Source: Comamonadaceae bacterium
GTDB taxonomy: Bacteria > Pseudomonadota > Gammaproteobacteria > Burkholderiales > Burkholderiaceae_C
Assembly (NCBI GenBank): GCA_947454695.1
Contig: CANGMW010000012.1
Coordinates: 1 to 21,624, forward strand
Length of the DNA: 21,624 nt
Direction of reading: 5' to 3'
Shown here: positions 1 to 7,624 of the stretch, piece after piece
Layout: the number at the start of each line of letters is the position of its first letter
Numbering within the stretch: position 1 is the stretch's first letter
Position numbers and translations under genes: made by a program
The notes under the pieces: generated by a model
Database searches by the model: none
What the model saw: only the letters and a program-made list of their open reading frames with translations
What the model was told of the DNA's origin: nothing

Positions 1-1040
1 AGCAGTACACCCCGGTCGACAAAGACCAGGTCATGTATTACAAGGAAGACACCAAGGGCCAGATCCTGCAGGAAGGCATCAACGAGGCCGGCGGCATGAG
101 CAGCTGGATCGCGGCGGCCACCAGCTACAGCACCAGCAACCGCATCATGGTGCCGTTCTACGTGTACTACTCGATGTTCGGCTTCCAGCGCATTGGCGAT
201 CTGGCCTGGGCTGCGGGCGACATGCAGGCACGCGGCTTCCTGCTGGGCGGCACGTCGGGGCGCACCACGCTCAACGGCGAAGGCCTGCAGCATGAAGACG
301 GCCACAGCCACATCATGGCGGGCACCATTCCTAACTGCATCAGCTACGACCCGACCTTTGCGCACGAAGTGGGTGTGATCCTGCACCATGGCTTGAAGCG
401 CATGGTCGAGAAGCAGGACAACATCTTCTATTACCTGACCCTGCTCAACGAAAACTATCCCATGCCCGGCCTGATCCCCGGCACCGAGGAGCAGATCATC
501 AAGGGCATGTACCTGTGCAAGGAAGGCGCCAAGCTGACCCCTCGTGTACAGCTGCTGGGCTCGGGCACCATCCTGCGCGAGAGCATTGCGGCGCAGGAAT
601 TGCTCGAAAAAGACTGGGGGATCGCCGCTGATGTTTGGAGTTGCCCCAGCTTCAACGAACTCACCCGCGACGGTCAGGACGCCGACCGCTGGAACCTGCT
701 GCACCCGCTGGAGAAGCCACGCGTGTCCTTTGTGAGCCAGCAACTCGACAAGGCCAAAGGCCCGGTGATTGCATCGACCGACTACATGAAGGCTTATGCG
801 GAGCAGATCCGTCCTTTTGTACCCAAGGGCCGGACCTACAAGGTGCTGGGCACCGACGGTTTTGGCCGCTCGGATTTCCGCAGCAAGTTGCGCGAGCACT
901 TCGAGGTCAACCGCCATTACATCGTGGTCGCGGCCCTCAAGGCCTTAAGCGAAGAGGGCACCGTGCCGGTCGCCAAGGTCGCCGAAGCCATCAAAAAGTA
1001 CGGCATCAAGGCCGACAAAGTCAATCCCCTTTACGCCTGA
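1..1040 (+). CDS. aceE: Pyruvate dehydrogenase E1 component, C-terminal part (5' end outside window)
   Basis: This is the homodimeric-type E1 subunit of the pyruvate dehydrogenase complex, which decarboxylates pyruvate on thiamine diphosphate and passes the acetyl group to lipoyl-E2. The frame is already open at base 3 (reading QYTPVDKDQV) and ends with TGA at 1038-1040, so about 346 C-terminal residues of a protein usually near 890 aa are present. The segment with GTSGRTTLNGEGLQHEDGHS and the near-terminal GTDGFGRSDFRSKLREHFEV are hallmarks of AceE, not of the alpha2-beta2 E1 type. It is followed 18 nt later by aceF on the same strand, with a GGAG Shine-Dalgarno sequence in between, as expected for an aceE-aceF-lpd operon. 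No promoter is visible because the 5' end lies outside the window. Identification is secure. Confidence 0.97.
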   Translation, partial: QYTPVDKDQVMYYKEDTKGQILQEGINEAGGMSSWIAAATSYSTSNRIMVPFYVYYSMFGFQRIGDLAWAAGDMQARGFLLGGTSGRTTLNGEGLQHEDGHSHIMAGTIPNCISYDPTFAHEVGVILHHGLKRMVEKQDNIFYYLTLLNENYPMPGLIPGTEEQIIKGMYLCKEGAKLTPRVQLLGSGTILRESIAAQELLEKDWGIAADVWSCPSFNELTRDGQDADRWNLLHPLEKPRVSFVSQQLDKAKGPVIASTDYMKAYAEQIRPFVPKGRTYKVLGTDGFGRSDFRSKLREHFEVNRHYIVVAALKALSEEGTVPVAKVAEAIKKYGIKADKVNPLYA

Positions 1041-1058
1041 TAAAAACGGAGACACAAC

Positions 1059-2396
1059 ATGGCATTGGTAGACATCAAGGTTCCCGATATTGGGGATTTC
1101 GACGAAGTGGCGGTCATTGAGTTGCTCGTCAAGCCGGGCGACACCGTCAAGGCAGAGCAGTCCCTGATCACCGTGGAGTCCGACAAGGCCTCGATGGAAA
1201 TTCCATCCAGCCATGCGGGCGTGGTTAAGGAAATCAAGGTCAAGCTGGGTGACAAGGTGAAGCAGGGCTCCGTGGTCCTGTTGCTGGAGGCCACTGGTGC
1301 GGGTGCTTCCGTGCCGGCAGCGCCTGTGGCGCCTGAGGCGCCCGCTTCACCCTCAGCACCGGCGCCTGCTGCGCCAGTGGCCACAGCAGCGCCGGTGGTC
1401 AGCGCGCCAGCGGTTCCTGCGACCCCCGTGACAGCATTGCCTGCACATGAACCCACAGCCCCCACGGGTCTGTTGCCGCATGCCAGCCCCTCGGTGCGCA
1501 AATTTGCCCGTGAGTTGGGTGTCCCACTGGAACAGGTCAAAGGCACAGGTCAAAAAGGTCGCATTACGGACGAAGATGTGAAGAACTTCACCCGTGCGGT
1601 GATGTCCGGTGCACAGTCCACCCAAGCCGGTGGCGCTGCGAACAAAGGTGGCTCGGGCGTGGGCCTGGACCTGCTGCCTTGGCCCAAGGTGGACTTCACC
1701 AAGTTTGGCCCCGTGGAGCGCAAAGACCTCTCGCGCATCAAGAAAATCAGCGGCGCCAATCTCCACCGCAACTGGGTGATGATTCCGCATGTCACCAACC
1801 ATGACAACGCCGACATCACCGAGCTCGAAGCCCTGCGCGTTCAGCTCAACAAGGAAAATGAAAAGAGCGGCGTGAAGGTCACCATGTTGGCTTTCCTGAT
1901 CAAAGCCTGCGTGGTGGCGCTCAAAAAGTTCCCCGAGTTCAATACCTCGCTGGATGGCGATCAGCTGGTCTACAAGCAGTACTTCCACATCGGCTTTGCG
2001 GCCGACACGCCCAATGGGCTGGTGGTACCTGTGCTCAAGGATGCCGACAAAAAAGGTGTGATGCAGATCTCCCAGGAGCTGGGCGAGTTGTCCAAGAAAG
2101 CGCGCGATGGCAAGCTCGGCCCGGCCGAGATGACCGGTGGCTGCTTCTCGATCTCGTCGCTGGGTGGCATCGGCGGGCGTTATTTCTCGCCCATCATCAA
2201 CGCACCCGAAGTCGCTATTTTGGGGGTGAGCAAATCGGTGATGGAGCCGGTGTGGAATGGCAAAGAGTTTGTGCCCCGCCTGATCTTGCCCATGTCGCTG
2301 AGTTACGACCACCGTGTGATTGACGGAGCGCTGGCCGCTCGCTTCAACGCTTATCTGGGTCAGCTGCTGGCGGATTTCCGTCGCGTCATGCTCTAA
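1059..2396 (+). CDS. aceF: Dihydrolipoamide acetyltransferase (PDH complex E2), one lipoyl domain
   Basis: E2 core enzyme of the pyruvate dehydrogenase complex; it moves the acetyl group from lipoyllysine to CoA. The 445 residues show a single N-terminal lipoyl domain (about 1-77) with the lipoylated lysine K43 in ESDKASMEIP. An Ala/Pro-rich linker follows (about 80-135), then a peripheral subunit-binding domain (about 140-178, SVRKFARELGV...KGRITDEDV), then the catalytic domain. That domain ends with the acetyltransferase motif YDHRVIDGA, giving H418 and D422 as likely catalytic residues. E. coli AceF has three lipoyl domains; this one has one, with a second lipoyl domain carried instead by the downstream E3. 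The start is supported by an upstream GGAG. It is operonic with aceE and lpdA. Confidence 0.97.
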   Translation: MALVDIKVPDIGDFDEVAVIELLVKPGDTVKAEQSLITVESDKASMEIPSSHAGVVKEIKVKLGDKVKQGSVVLLLEATGAGASVPAAPVAPEAPASPSAPAPAAPVATAAPVVSAPAVPATPVTALPAHEPTAPTGLLPHASPSVRKFARELGVPLEQVKGTGQKGRITDEDVKNFTRAVMSGAQSTQAGGAANKGGSGVGLDLLPWPKVDFTKFGPVERKDLSRIKKISGANLHRNWVMIPHVTNHDNADITELEALRVQLNKENEKSGVKVTMLAFLIKACVVALKKFPEFNTSLDGDQLVYKQYFHIGFAADTPNGLVVPVLKDADKKGVMQISQELGELSKKARDGKLGPAEMTGGCFSISSLGGIGGRYFSPIINAPEVAILGVSKSVMEPVWNGKEFVPRLILPMSLSYDHRVIDGALAARFNAYLGQLLADFRRVML

Positions 2397-2427
2397 GTAG
2401 CGACTCCACAACCAATAGGACACAACG

Positions 2428-4248
2428 ATGGCACTGATTGAAATCAAGGTTCCTGACATCGGCGACTTCGACGGCGTGAGCGTGATCGAGTTGCTGGTCA
2501 AACCCGGCGACACCGTGAAAGAAGAACAAAGCCTGATCACCGTGGAGAGCGACAAAGCCTCCATGGAAATTCCTTCCAGCCACGCCGGCGTGGTCAAGGA
2601 GCTCAAGGTGAAGTTGGGCGATACGGTCAAAGAAGGCTCTGTGGTGTTGATGCTGGAGTCGGCCCAAGGCGCAGCAGCTGCACCTGCTGCTGCTGCTGCT
2701 GCCCCGGCACCTGCAGTCGCTTCTGCACCGGCTGTGATCCAATCCGTGGCACCGGCCGCGGCAAGTTTCGCCGGCACGGCCGATCTGGACTGCGATCTGC
2801 TGGTCTTGGGCGCAGGCCCTGGCGGTTATTCGGCGGCATTCCGTGCGGCAGACCTGGGTCTCAAAGTGGTGGTGGTGGAGCGCTACGCCAGCCTGGGCGG
2901 GGTGTGCCTGAACGTCGGCTGTATTCCCAGCAAGGCTTTGTTGCACGTGGCCTCGGTCATGGACGAGGTCAAGCACTTCGCCGATCTGGGCGTGAGCTTT
3001 GCAGACCCCGTGGTCGATCGCCACAAACTTTTGGCGCACAAAAACAAAGTGGTGGGCAAGCTCACCGGTGGCCTGAGTGCCATGGCCAAGATGCGCAAGG
3101 TCACGGTGGTGCGGGGTTATGGCGCATTTGTCGGCCCCAACCATGTGCAGGTCGAGGAAACGACAGGTGCCGCACAGGAGAAGACCGGCAAGACCCAGGT
3201 GATCGGCTTTAAAAACTGCATCATTGCGGCCGGCTCTCAGGCGGTGCGTTTGCCCTTCATGCCCGAAGACCCGCGTGTGGTGGACTCCACCGGTGCCCTG
3301 GCTCTCGAGCACGCGCCCAAGCGCATGTTGATTCTGGGTGGCGGCATCATCGGCCTGGAAATGGGTACCGTTTACAGCAGTTTGGGTGCACGCCTGGACG
3401 TGGTTGAAATGATGGACGGCCTGATGCAAGGCGCTGACCGCGATCTGGTCAAGGTCTGGCAGAAGATGAACGCCCCGCGTTTTGACAACATCATGCTCAA
3501 AACCAAAACCGTCGCGGCCAAAGCCACGCCGGCCGGCATTGAGGTGACGTTTGAAGGCGAAGGTGCGCCCCCGCCGCAAACCTACGACTTGGTGCTCCAG
3601 GCCGTGGGCCGAAGCCCCAATGGCAAAAAGATTGCCGCCGACAAAGCCGGCGTGTCAGTCACGGACCGGGGCTTCATTGCCGTGGACATCCAGATGCGCA
3701 CCAATGTGCCGCACATTTTTGCCATCGGCGACATCGTGGGCCAGCCCATGTTGGCGCACAAGGCGGTGCATGAAGCGCATGTGGCGGCTGAAGTGATTGC
3801 GGGTGAGTTGTTGGGCGATCAGAAGCTGGCGTCGGCCGCATTCAATGCGCGTGTGATTCCCAGCGTGGCCTACACCGACCCGGAAGTGGCTTGGGTCGGA
3901 TTGACAGAAGATCAAGCCAAGGCGCAGGGCATCAAGGTCAAGAAAGGCCTGTTCCCCTGGACCGCCTCAGGGCGCGCCATTGCCAACGGGCGCGACGAGG
4001 GCTTCACCAAACTCTTGTTTGACGACTCTGACGACGCGCATGGACACGGCAAGATTTTGGGCGGTGGCATCGTCGGCACTCATGCGGGCGACATGATCGG
4101 TGAGATCGCCTTAGCAATTGAAATGGGCGCTGATGCGGTGGATATCGGCAAAACCATTCACCCGCATCCCACGCTGGGCGAGAGCATCGGCATGGCCGCC
4201 GAGGTGGCGCATGGTTCCTGCACTGACTTACCGCCGGCTCGTAAGTGA
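2428..4248 (+). CDS. lpdA: Dihydrolipoamide dehydrogenase (PDH E3) with N-terminal lipoyl domain
   Basis: Flavoprotein E3 that reoxidises dihydrolipoyl-E2 with NAD+. At 606 aa it is about 130 residues longer than ordinary E3 (about 475) because it begins with a complete lipoyl domain (1-77, lipoyl K43) and an Ala/Pro linker (about 78-118). The E3 body then shows the FAD-binding GAGPGG (128-133), the redox disulfide C160/C165 in GGVCLNVGCIPSK, the NAD-binding LILGGGIIGLEMG near 310, the second FAD motif around AIGDIVGQPMLAHKA, and the catalytic H580/E585 pair in HPHPTLGE. A lipoyl-E3 fusion is typical of betaproteobacterial PDH E3 (PdhL type). It lies 31 nt after aceF with an AGGA Shine-Dalgarno sequence. 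The lipoyl domain is nearly a copy of that in aceF. Confidence 0.97.
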   Translation: MALIEIKVPDIGDFDGVSVIELLVKPGDTVKEEQSLITVESDKASMEIPSSHAGVVKELKVKLGDTVKEGSVVLMLESAQGAAAAPAAAAAAPAPAVASAPAVIQSVAPAAASFAGTADLDCDLLVLGAGPGGYSAAFRAADLGLKVVVVERYASLGGVCLNVGCIPSKALLHVASVMDEVKHFADLGVSFADPVVDRHKLLAHKNKVVGKLTGGLSAMAKMRKVTVVRGYGAFVGPNHVQVEETTGAAQEKTGKTQVIGFKNCIIAAGSQAVRLPFMPEDPRVVDSTGALALEHAPKRMLILGGGIIGLEMGTVYSSLGARLDVVEMMDGLMQGADRDLVKVWQKMNAPRFDNIMLKTKTVAAKATPAGIEVTFEGEGAPPPQTYDLVLQAVGRSPNGKKIAADKAGVSVTDRGFIAVDIQMRTNVPHIFAIGDIVGQPMLAHKAVHEAHVAAEVIAGELLGDQKLASAAFNARVIPSVAYTDPEVAWVGLTEDQAKAQGIKVKKGLFPWTASGRAIANGRDEGFTKLLFDDSDDAHGHGKILGGGIVGTHAGDMIGEIALAIEMGADAVDIGKTIHPHPTLGESIGMAAEVAHGSCTDLPPARK

Positions 4249-4262
4249 GTCAAACGGCCGGC

Positions 4263-4279
4263 CCCCTGTTCACCAGGGG
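4263..4279. terminator. Weak hairpin between converging lpdA and peptidase genes
   Basis: CCCCTG (4263-4268) and CAGGGG (4274-4279) can pair around a 5-nt loop in the 39-nt space between two convergent stop codons. Position and GC-rich stem suit a transcription end, but no T-run follows on either strand, so a rho-independent terminator is only a possibility. Confidence 0.3.
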
Positions 4280-4287
4280 TGCACGGC

Positions 4288-5073
4288 TTATTGATCTAAC
4301 AGCCGGATAGTCCAAAGGTCGTCAGACAGGCTGCTGTCTGCGAGGTAGGCATAAGGCAGGGTGAAGTAGCCTTTGAGGCCCCATTGATCGCCCCATGAAT
4401 TGCGCACTATGAATCGCTGCTTGCTGTCGTCATAGCCGACCGCCATCACCGCGTGGCCGCCCAGAAGCTTTTCATCAGGCTTCGGGGTGTTCACAATCCC
4501 GGTGGCGGCCACACTGTCACCCTCAAACTCGGTGTAGACCGAAAAGCCGAAAACAAACGGGTAGCCAGAAGCTAGGCAACCTTTCATCTGACGCAAGACT
4601 TGGGGCACACGCTGGTACTGAACCACCTTGTACAGGATGGCGTCTTTGTAGCAGCTGGCCGGTGGTTTTTTTGCGAAGTTACTCGCGACGTAAGGCCACT
4701 CGGATTCCGGGCAATCGCCCAGCTTGCTTACCGACTTGATGCCGTCGCGGATTTGCGCACCAGCGTCGGAACGCACGGTTTTTTCCATCGCACGTTCGTT
4801 GTAGTAAATGAACAGTCGCGAGGGCACGAAATCAGGCAGCAGTTGTTGCTTGCGCCGCTCGAATTGAATAGCCGCACCTATGGCATTGGCTGTGCAACTT
4901 CCTAATTCGCCTTGGTCGTAGACCTTGGGACATTGCGAACGCAGGTCTACTTTGGGCGGCAGTTGTGCCAAGTGAACCACGGGGGCAGAGTAAAGATGGT
5001 CCCGGTGGTCGGGTACATCGGGTGTCCAACCGTAAGCGTGCTTGGGTGGCCGAGGCGGTGATTTTTTTAGCAT
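4288..5073 (-). CDS. Papain-family (C1) cysteine peptidase
   Basis: A 261-aa papain-fold peptidase. All four active-site positions are readable: oxyanion-hole Q54 and nucleophile C60 in QGELGSC, H207 in GGHAVMAVGY, and N225 in RNSWG, followed by WGLKGYF. The N-terminal segment YGWTPDVPDHRD is a motif seen in many bacterial C1 peptidases just before the mature domain. No signal peptide or long inhibitory propeptide is apparent (it begins MLKKSPPRPPKHA), so the protein may stay in the cytoplasm or leave by a non-Sec route. The ATG is preceded by AGGGA about 8 nt upstream. It is transcribed alone, convergent with lpdA. Substrate is unknown; it may degrade peptides or act in competition or defence, but nothing nearby decides this. 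Confidence 0.88.
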   Translation of the reverse strand: MLKKSPPRPPKHAYGWTPDVPDHRDHLYSAPVVHLAQLPPKVDLRSQCPKVYDQGELGSCTANAIGAAIQFERRKQQLLPDFVPSRLFIYYNERAMEKTVRSDAGAQIRDGIKSVSKLGDCPESEWPYVASNFAKKPPASCYKDAILYKVVQYQRVPQVLRQMKGCLASGYPFVFGFSVYTEFEGDSVAATGIVNTPKPDEKLLGGHAVMAVGYDDSKQRFIVRNSWGDQWGLKGYFTLPYAYLADSSLSDDLWTIRLLDQ

Positions 5074-5219
5074 GACGTTTTTCCCTGTTGATTCAAACTG
5101 GTCAGTGCCAGCTAAAGGAATCGTAAGGGCGTCAATGTGCAGGCGTCAAGCTTTTCTATTTAACGTCTTGCAAAATTAAGTTTTAAATCACCAGCGCACT
5201 TTTGCAGATGCTTGAAGAT

Positions 5220-6254
5220 TCAGTTCTTGCCGTATAAAAAATCCTGCACCACGGCGTGAAAGCGCTCGGGGCTCTCTAGGTGGGGCACGTGGCCGACGCC
5301 TTCAAATTCAATCAGTTTTGAATTGGGAATCAGGCTCTGCGCGGTCTTTCCCAATTGCGGGAAGTTCCCCAGCGGCTTGACCACCTCGGCAGGCGCAAAA
5401 CGTCTGCCAAACACGGTTCGGTCTTTTTGTCCGATCACCAGCAAGGTGGGAACTTGGATTTTCGGCAACTCCACCAAGATCGGACCCTCGTAAATCATTT
5501 GGTAGGTGAGGGCGGAAACATAGGCAAAGTGCGGGTAGTCCCCGCTGCGCTGTACCCGTGCGAACTGTTCAACAAACCGTTCAAAGTCGGGTTGCCAGGT
5601 CGGGAAGTAGCTTTTAACGAAATTGCGGTAGGTGGCAGTCGTCTGGGCCATTTCAAGCTTCACCAGTTTGTCGGTGGCTTGGGGCGGGATGCTCACCACG
5701 TAATCTTCCAAGCCCAGAGGGTTTTCCAAAATCAGGGCATTCACCCGTTGCGGGTATTTGCGGACAAAGTGAACAGCCAGCATGCCGCCCATGCTGTTGG
5801 CAATGACGGCAGTTCGGTCTACTTTGAGGTGGTCCAGCAGTTGCAGGGTATGTTCGCTCAGCATGGCAAAGCTGTAGCGGATCTCTGGCTTGGAAGATTT
5901 TCCGAAGCCGAGTTGATCGGGCGCGATCACGCGGTAACCGTAATTGGTCATTGCACGAATGGTTTTGACCCAGTAATCCGACCCGAAATTTTTGCCGTGC
6001 ATTAACACCACGGTTTGCCCGTTGGGGTATGGAGGCTTCACATCCATGTAAGCCATGCGTTGGGGGCGGCCCTCCACTTCAAGGTTCAGCATCTGAACCG
6101 GGTACGGGTAGTCCCAGTTTTCCATGGCGGCGCCTAAGGGTTCTGCGCTGGCGTAGGTCGGTTCAGGGGGCGCACTTTGTGCATGGCTGGTCAGCGGGCT
6201 CGCGAGCAGCCACAGCGCCAGCAGGCACAGGCCTTTGAAAGAGGTCGTGAACAT
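5220..6254 (-). CDS. Secreted alpha/beta-hydrolase
   Basis: A 344-aa alpha/beta-hydrolase-fold enzyme with a Sec signal peptide (1-25; hydrophobic core LCLLALWLLASPLTS, likely cut after SHA), so periplasmic or secreted. Oxyanion-hole motif LMHGKNFG lies at 84-91, the nucleophile elbow NSMGG places Ser154, and the likely acid and base are D278 (GQKDRTV) and H322 (GVGHVPHLE). The region between the core strands (about 180-250) forms the lid and probably sets specificity. Such proteins hydrolyse esters, epoxides or C-C bonds; the substrate cannot be told. It starts 45 nt after the NlpC/P60 gene on the same strand, so the two are probably co-transcribed. The Shine-Dalgarno sequence is weak. Confidence 0.88.
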   Translation of the reverse strand: MFTTSFKGLCLLALWLLASPLTSHAQSAPPEPTYASAEPLGAAMENWDYPYPVQMLNLEVEGRPQRMAYMDVKPPYPNGQTVVLMHGKNFGSDYWVKTIRAMTNYGYRVIAPDQLGFGKSSKPEIRYSFAMLSEHTLQLLDHLKVDRTAVIANSMGGMLAVHFVRKYPQRVNALILENPLGLEDYVVSIPPQATDKLVKLEMAQTTATYRNFVKSYFPTWQPDFERFVEQFARVQRSGDYPHFAYVSALTYQMIYEGPILVELPKIQVPTLLVIGQKDRTVFGRRFAPAEVVKPLGNFPQLGKTAQSLIPNSKLIEFEGVGHVPHLESPERFHAVVQDFLYGKN

Positions 6255-6299
6255 GGTGTGCTCTATCTCAGTTAAAAATTAAAGGGTGACCAGCGAGGA

Positions 6300-6899
6300 T
6301 CAGGGTGACTGCCAAAAGTTGGGGCGGTTAACCGAGGCGGCACTTGCGCCCAATCCTACCCCCAAGGGCATAGGTTCACCGAGCAGGGCGCGACGTGCCC
6401 CATTGAAACGGGGGCGCCAGTAACTCGTGGTCAGGTCCTCAATGCGCACCGCTGCACCGGGCTTAGGGGAGTGGATGAATTTGTTATTGCCCACGTAGAT
6501 GCCCACATGGCTGAAGGTTTTTCGCAGGGTGTTGAAAAAAACCAAGTCACCGGGTTGAAGCTCGTTGGGCTCGATGGTCTGGGTGGCCGCCGCCTGCTGG
6601 GCGGCATTGCGGGGTAAGGTCAGGCCCACGGTTCGCTCAAAAATGGCATGCACAAATCCACTGCAATCAAAGCCGTTTTCAAAAGTATTGCCGCCCGTTT
6701 TGTAGGGCAAGCCTAATGCCCCCATGGCAGCGACGACCAGTTCGGACGAGCGTGCGTTCAAGTTGGTGGTGGTGTCCGCGCTGGCGTCCAGAAAACCTTT
6801 GCCCAGGAGAAACCTGTCCAGCTCGTCGCTGCTTGGCGTAGCCAGCACCGGAACAGGCAGTAAAAAAATCAGGATCGCGGTCAAAAAACCATGTCGCAT
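6300..6899 (-). CDS. NlpC/P60 peptidoglycan peptidase, exported
   Basis: Cell-wall hydrolase of the NlpC/P60 family, which cuts D-Glu-mesoDAP-type bonds in peptide stems. I start it at the ATG at 6899 (199 aa) because the protein then begins with a clean signal peptide (MRHGFLTAILIFLLPVPVLA). A TTG start 18 codons upstream would bury that signal. The catalytic domain contains C79 in GFDCSGFV, H131 in TFSHVGIYVG and H143 in KFIHSPK, the usual Cys-His-His triad, plus the LPRNAAQQ and LQPGDLVFF blocks. A residue 22-55 segment precedes the domain and a low-complexity tail follows. It is probably the first gene of a two-gene unit with the downstream hydrolase. No clear Shine-Dalgarno sequence is visible before either start. 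Confidence 0.9.
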   Translation of the reverse strand: MRHGFLTAILIFLLPVPVLATPSSDELDRFLLGKGFLDASADTTTNLNARSSELVVAAMGALGLPYKTGGNTFENGFDCSGFVHAIFERTVGLTLPRNAAQQAAATQTIEPNELQPGDLVFFNTLRKTFSHVGIYVGNNKFIHSPKPGAAVRIEDLTTSYWRPRFNGARRALLGEPMPLGVGLGASAASVNRPNFWQSP

Positions 6900-6952
6900 G
6901 CCATTAGCATAGAGGGTGAATTGCCGAGATGTCAAGTTAAAGTTGATTTGCA

Positions 6953-6971
6953 ATAGTCTTCGTAAGACTAT
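6953..6971. promoter_or_regulatory. Perfect 8-bp inverted repeat between divergent genes
   Basis: ATAGTCTT (6953-6960), spacer CGT, AAGACTAT (6964-6971). The repeat sits in the 101-bp space between the NlpC/P60 gene (leftward) and the isochorismatase-like gene (rightward). An A+T-rich stretch follows on the plus strand. Position between divergent starts suits an operator; it could also act as a hairpin in the RNA of either side. No known motif is recognised. Confidence 0.4.
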
Positions 6972-7000
6972 GTTTTTATTAATATTTTTTAGGTTTACTT

Positions 7001-7624
7001 ATGCTGCTCGAGCTTGAAGACTCCCAGTTGGTTTTGGTCGATTACCAGTCCCGATTGATGCCCGCCCTGCATGACGGTGCTGCCGTGCTGGCCAATGCCA
7101 AAAGACTCGCCACCCTGGCCCATTATTTGACAGTGCCCCTGTGGGCGACCGAAGAAAACCCATCATCCTTGGGCGAAACAGAGCCGGGCTTGCAGGCGCT
7201 CATCCGGCAGGCCAAGGGAAAGACGCTCAACAAAATGTGCTTCAGTGCGGTGGAAGAAGGCTTGGGAGAGTGGTTGCGTCCGCCGCAAGCCGCCAAGCCG
7301 CCTGCTGGCAACGCGCGCAGTTTGCCAAAGCACCTTCAAAAACCCCAGACCGGCGACCAGCCGGCACGCAACACCATTGTGATCGCCGGGTGTGAGGCGC
7401 ATGTCTGTTTGCTTCAAACGGCGCTGGATTTGCTGGAAGACGAATTTGAGGTGTGGGTGGTGACCGATGCCTGTGGTTCACGCACCGAGCGCAACCGCGA
7501 CGCCGCTTTTGACCGGCTGGCTGCCGCGGGTGCGGAATTGCTGACCACCGAAATGGTGGCTTATGAATGGATCCGCAGTGCCGAACACCCGGCGTTTGCC
7601 GAGGTGCTGGCGCTGGTTAAATGA
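7001..7624 (+). CDS. Isochorismatase-fold cysteine hydrolase
   Basis: A 207-aa member of the isochorismatase/nicotinamidase-like superfamily. The catalytic triad can be placed at D14 (LVLVDYQ), K78 (TLNKMCFSA) and C136 in GCEAHVCLLQTALDLL; that last motif matches the YcaC/ISOC1-2 branch rather than true EntB isochorismatases. Family members hydrolyse amides or related bonds, but many in this branch have no known substrate. Residues about 94-122 form a Pro/Ala/Gln-rich insertion between the lysine and cysteine motifs that lengthens the protein over the usual 180 or so. The start has AGG about 8 nt upstream. Its stop codon overlaps the 3' end of the convergent frc gene by 8 nt, which hints at mutual antisense effects. 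Confidence 0.87.
   Translation: MLLELEDSQLVLVDYQSRLMPALHDGAAVLANAKRLATLAHYLTVPLWATEENPSSLGETEPGLQALIRQAKGKTLNKMCFSAVEEGLGEWLRPPQAAKPPAGNARSLPKHLQKPQTGDQPARNTIVIAGCEAHVCLLQTALDLLEDEFEVWVVTDACGSRTERNRDAAFDRLAAAGAELLTTEMVAYEWIRSAEHPAFAEVLALVK

Noticed and set aside
1353..2777. A 474-codon open frame antisense to aceF and the start of lpdA
   Set aside because: It is low-complexity (Ala/Gly-rich, then His/Gln-rich), mirrors lipoyl and linker codons of the sense genes, and has no family resemblance. It is a by-product of G+C-rich codon use.
5146..5215. Nested inverted repeats TCAAGC/GCTTGA and TGCAAAA/TTTTGCA downstream of the hydrolase gene
   Set aside because: Arms are short and the spacing is uneven (17 nt versus 3 nt) with no T-run after the stem, so it is not convincing as a terminator or operator.
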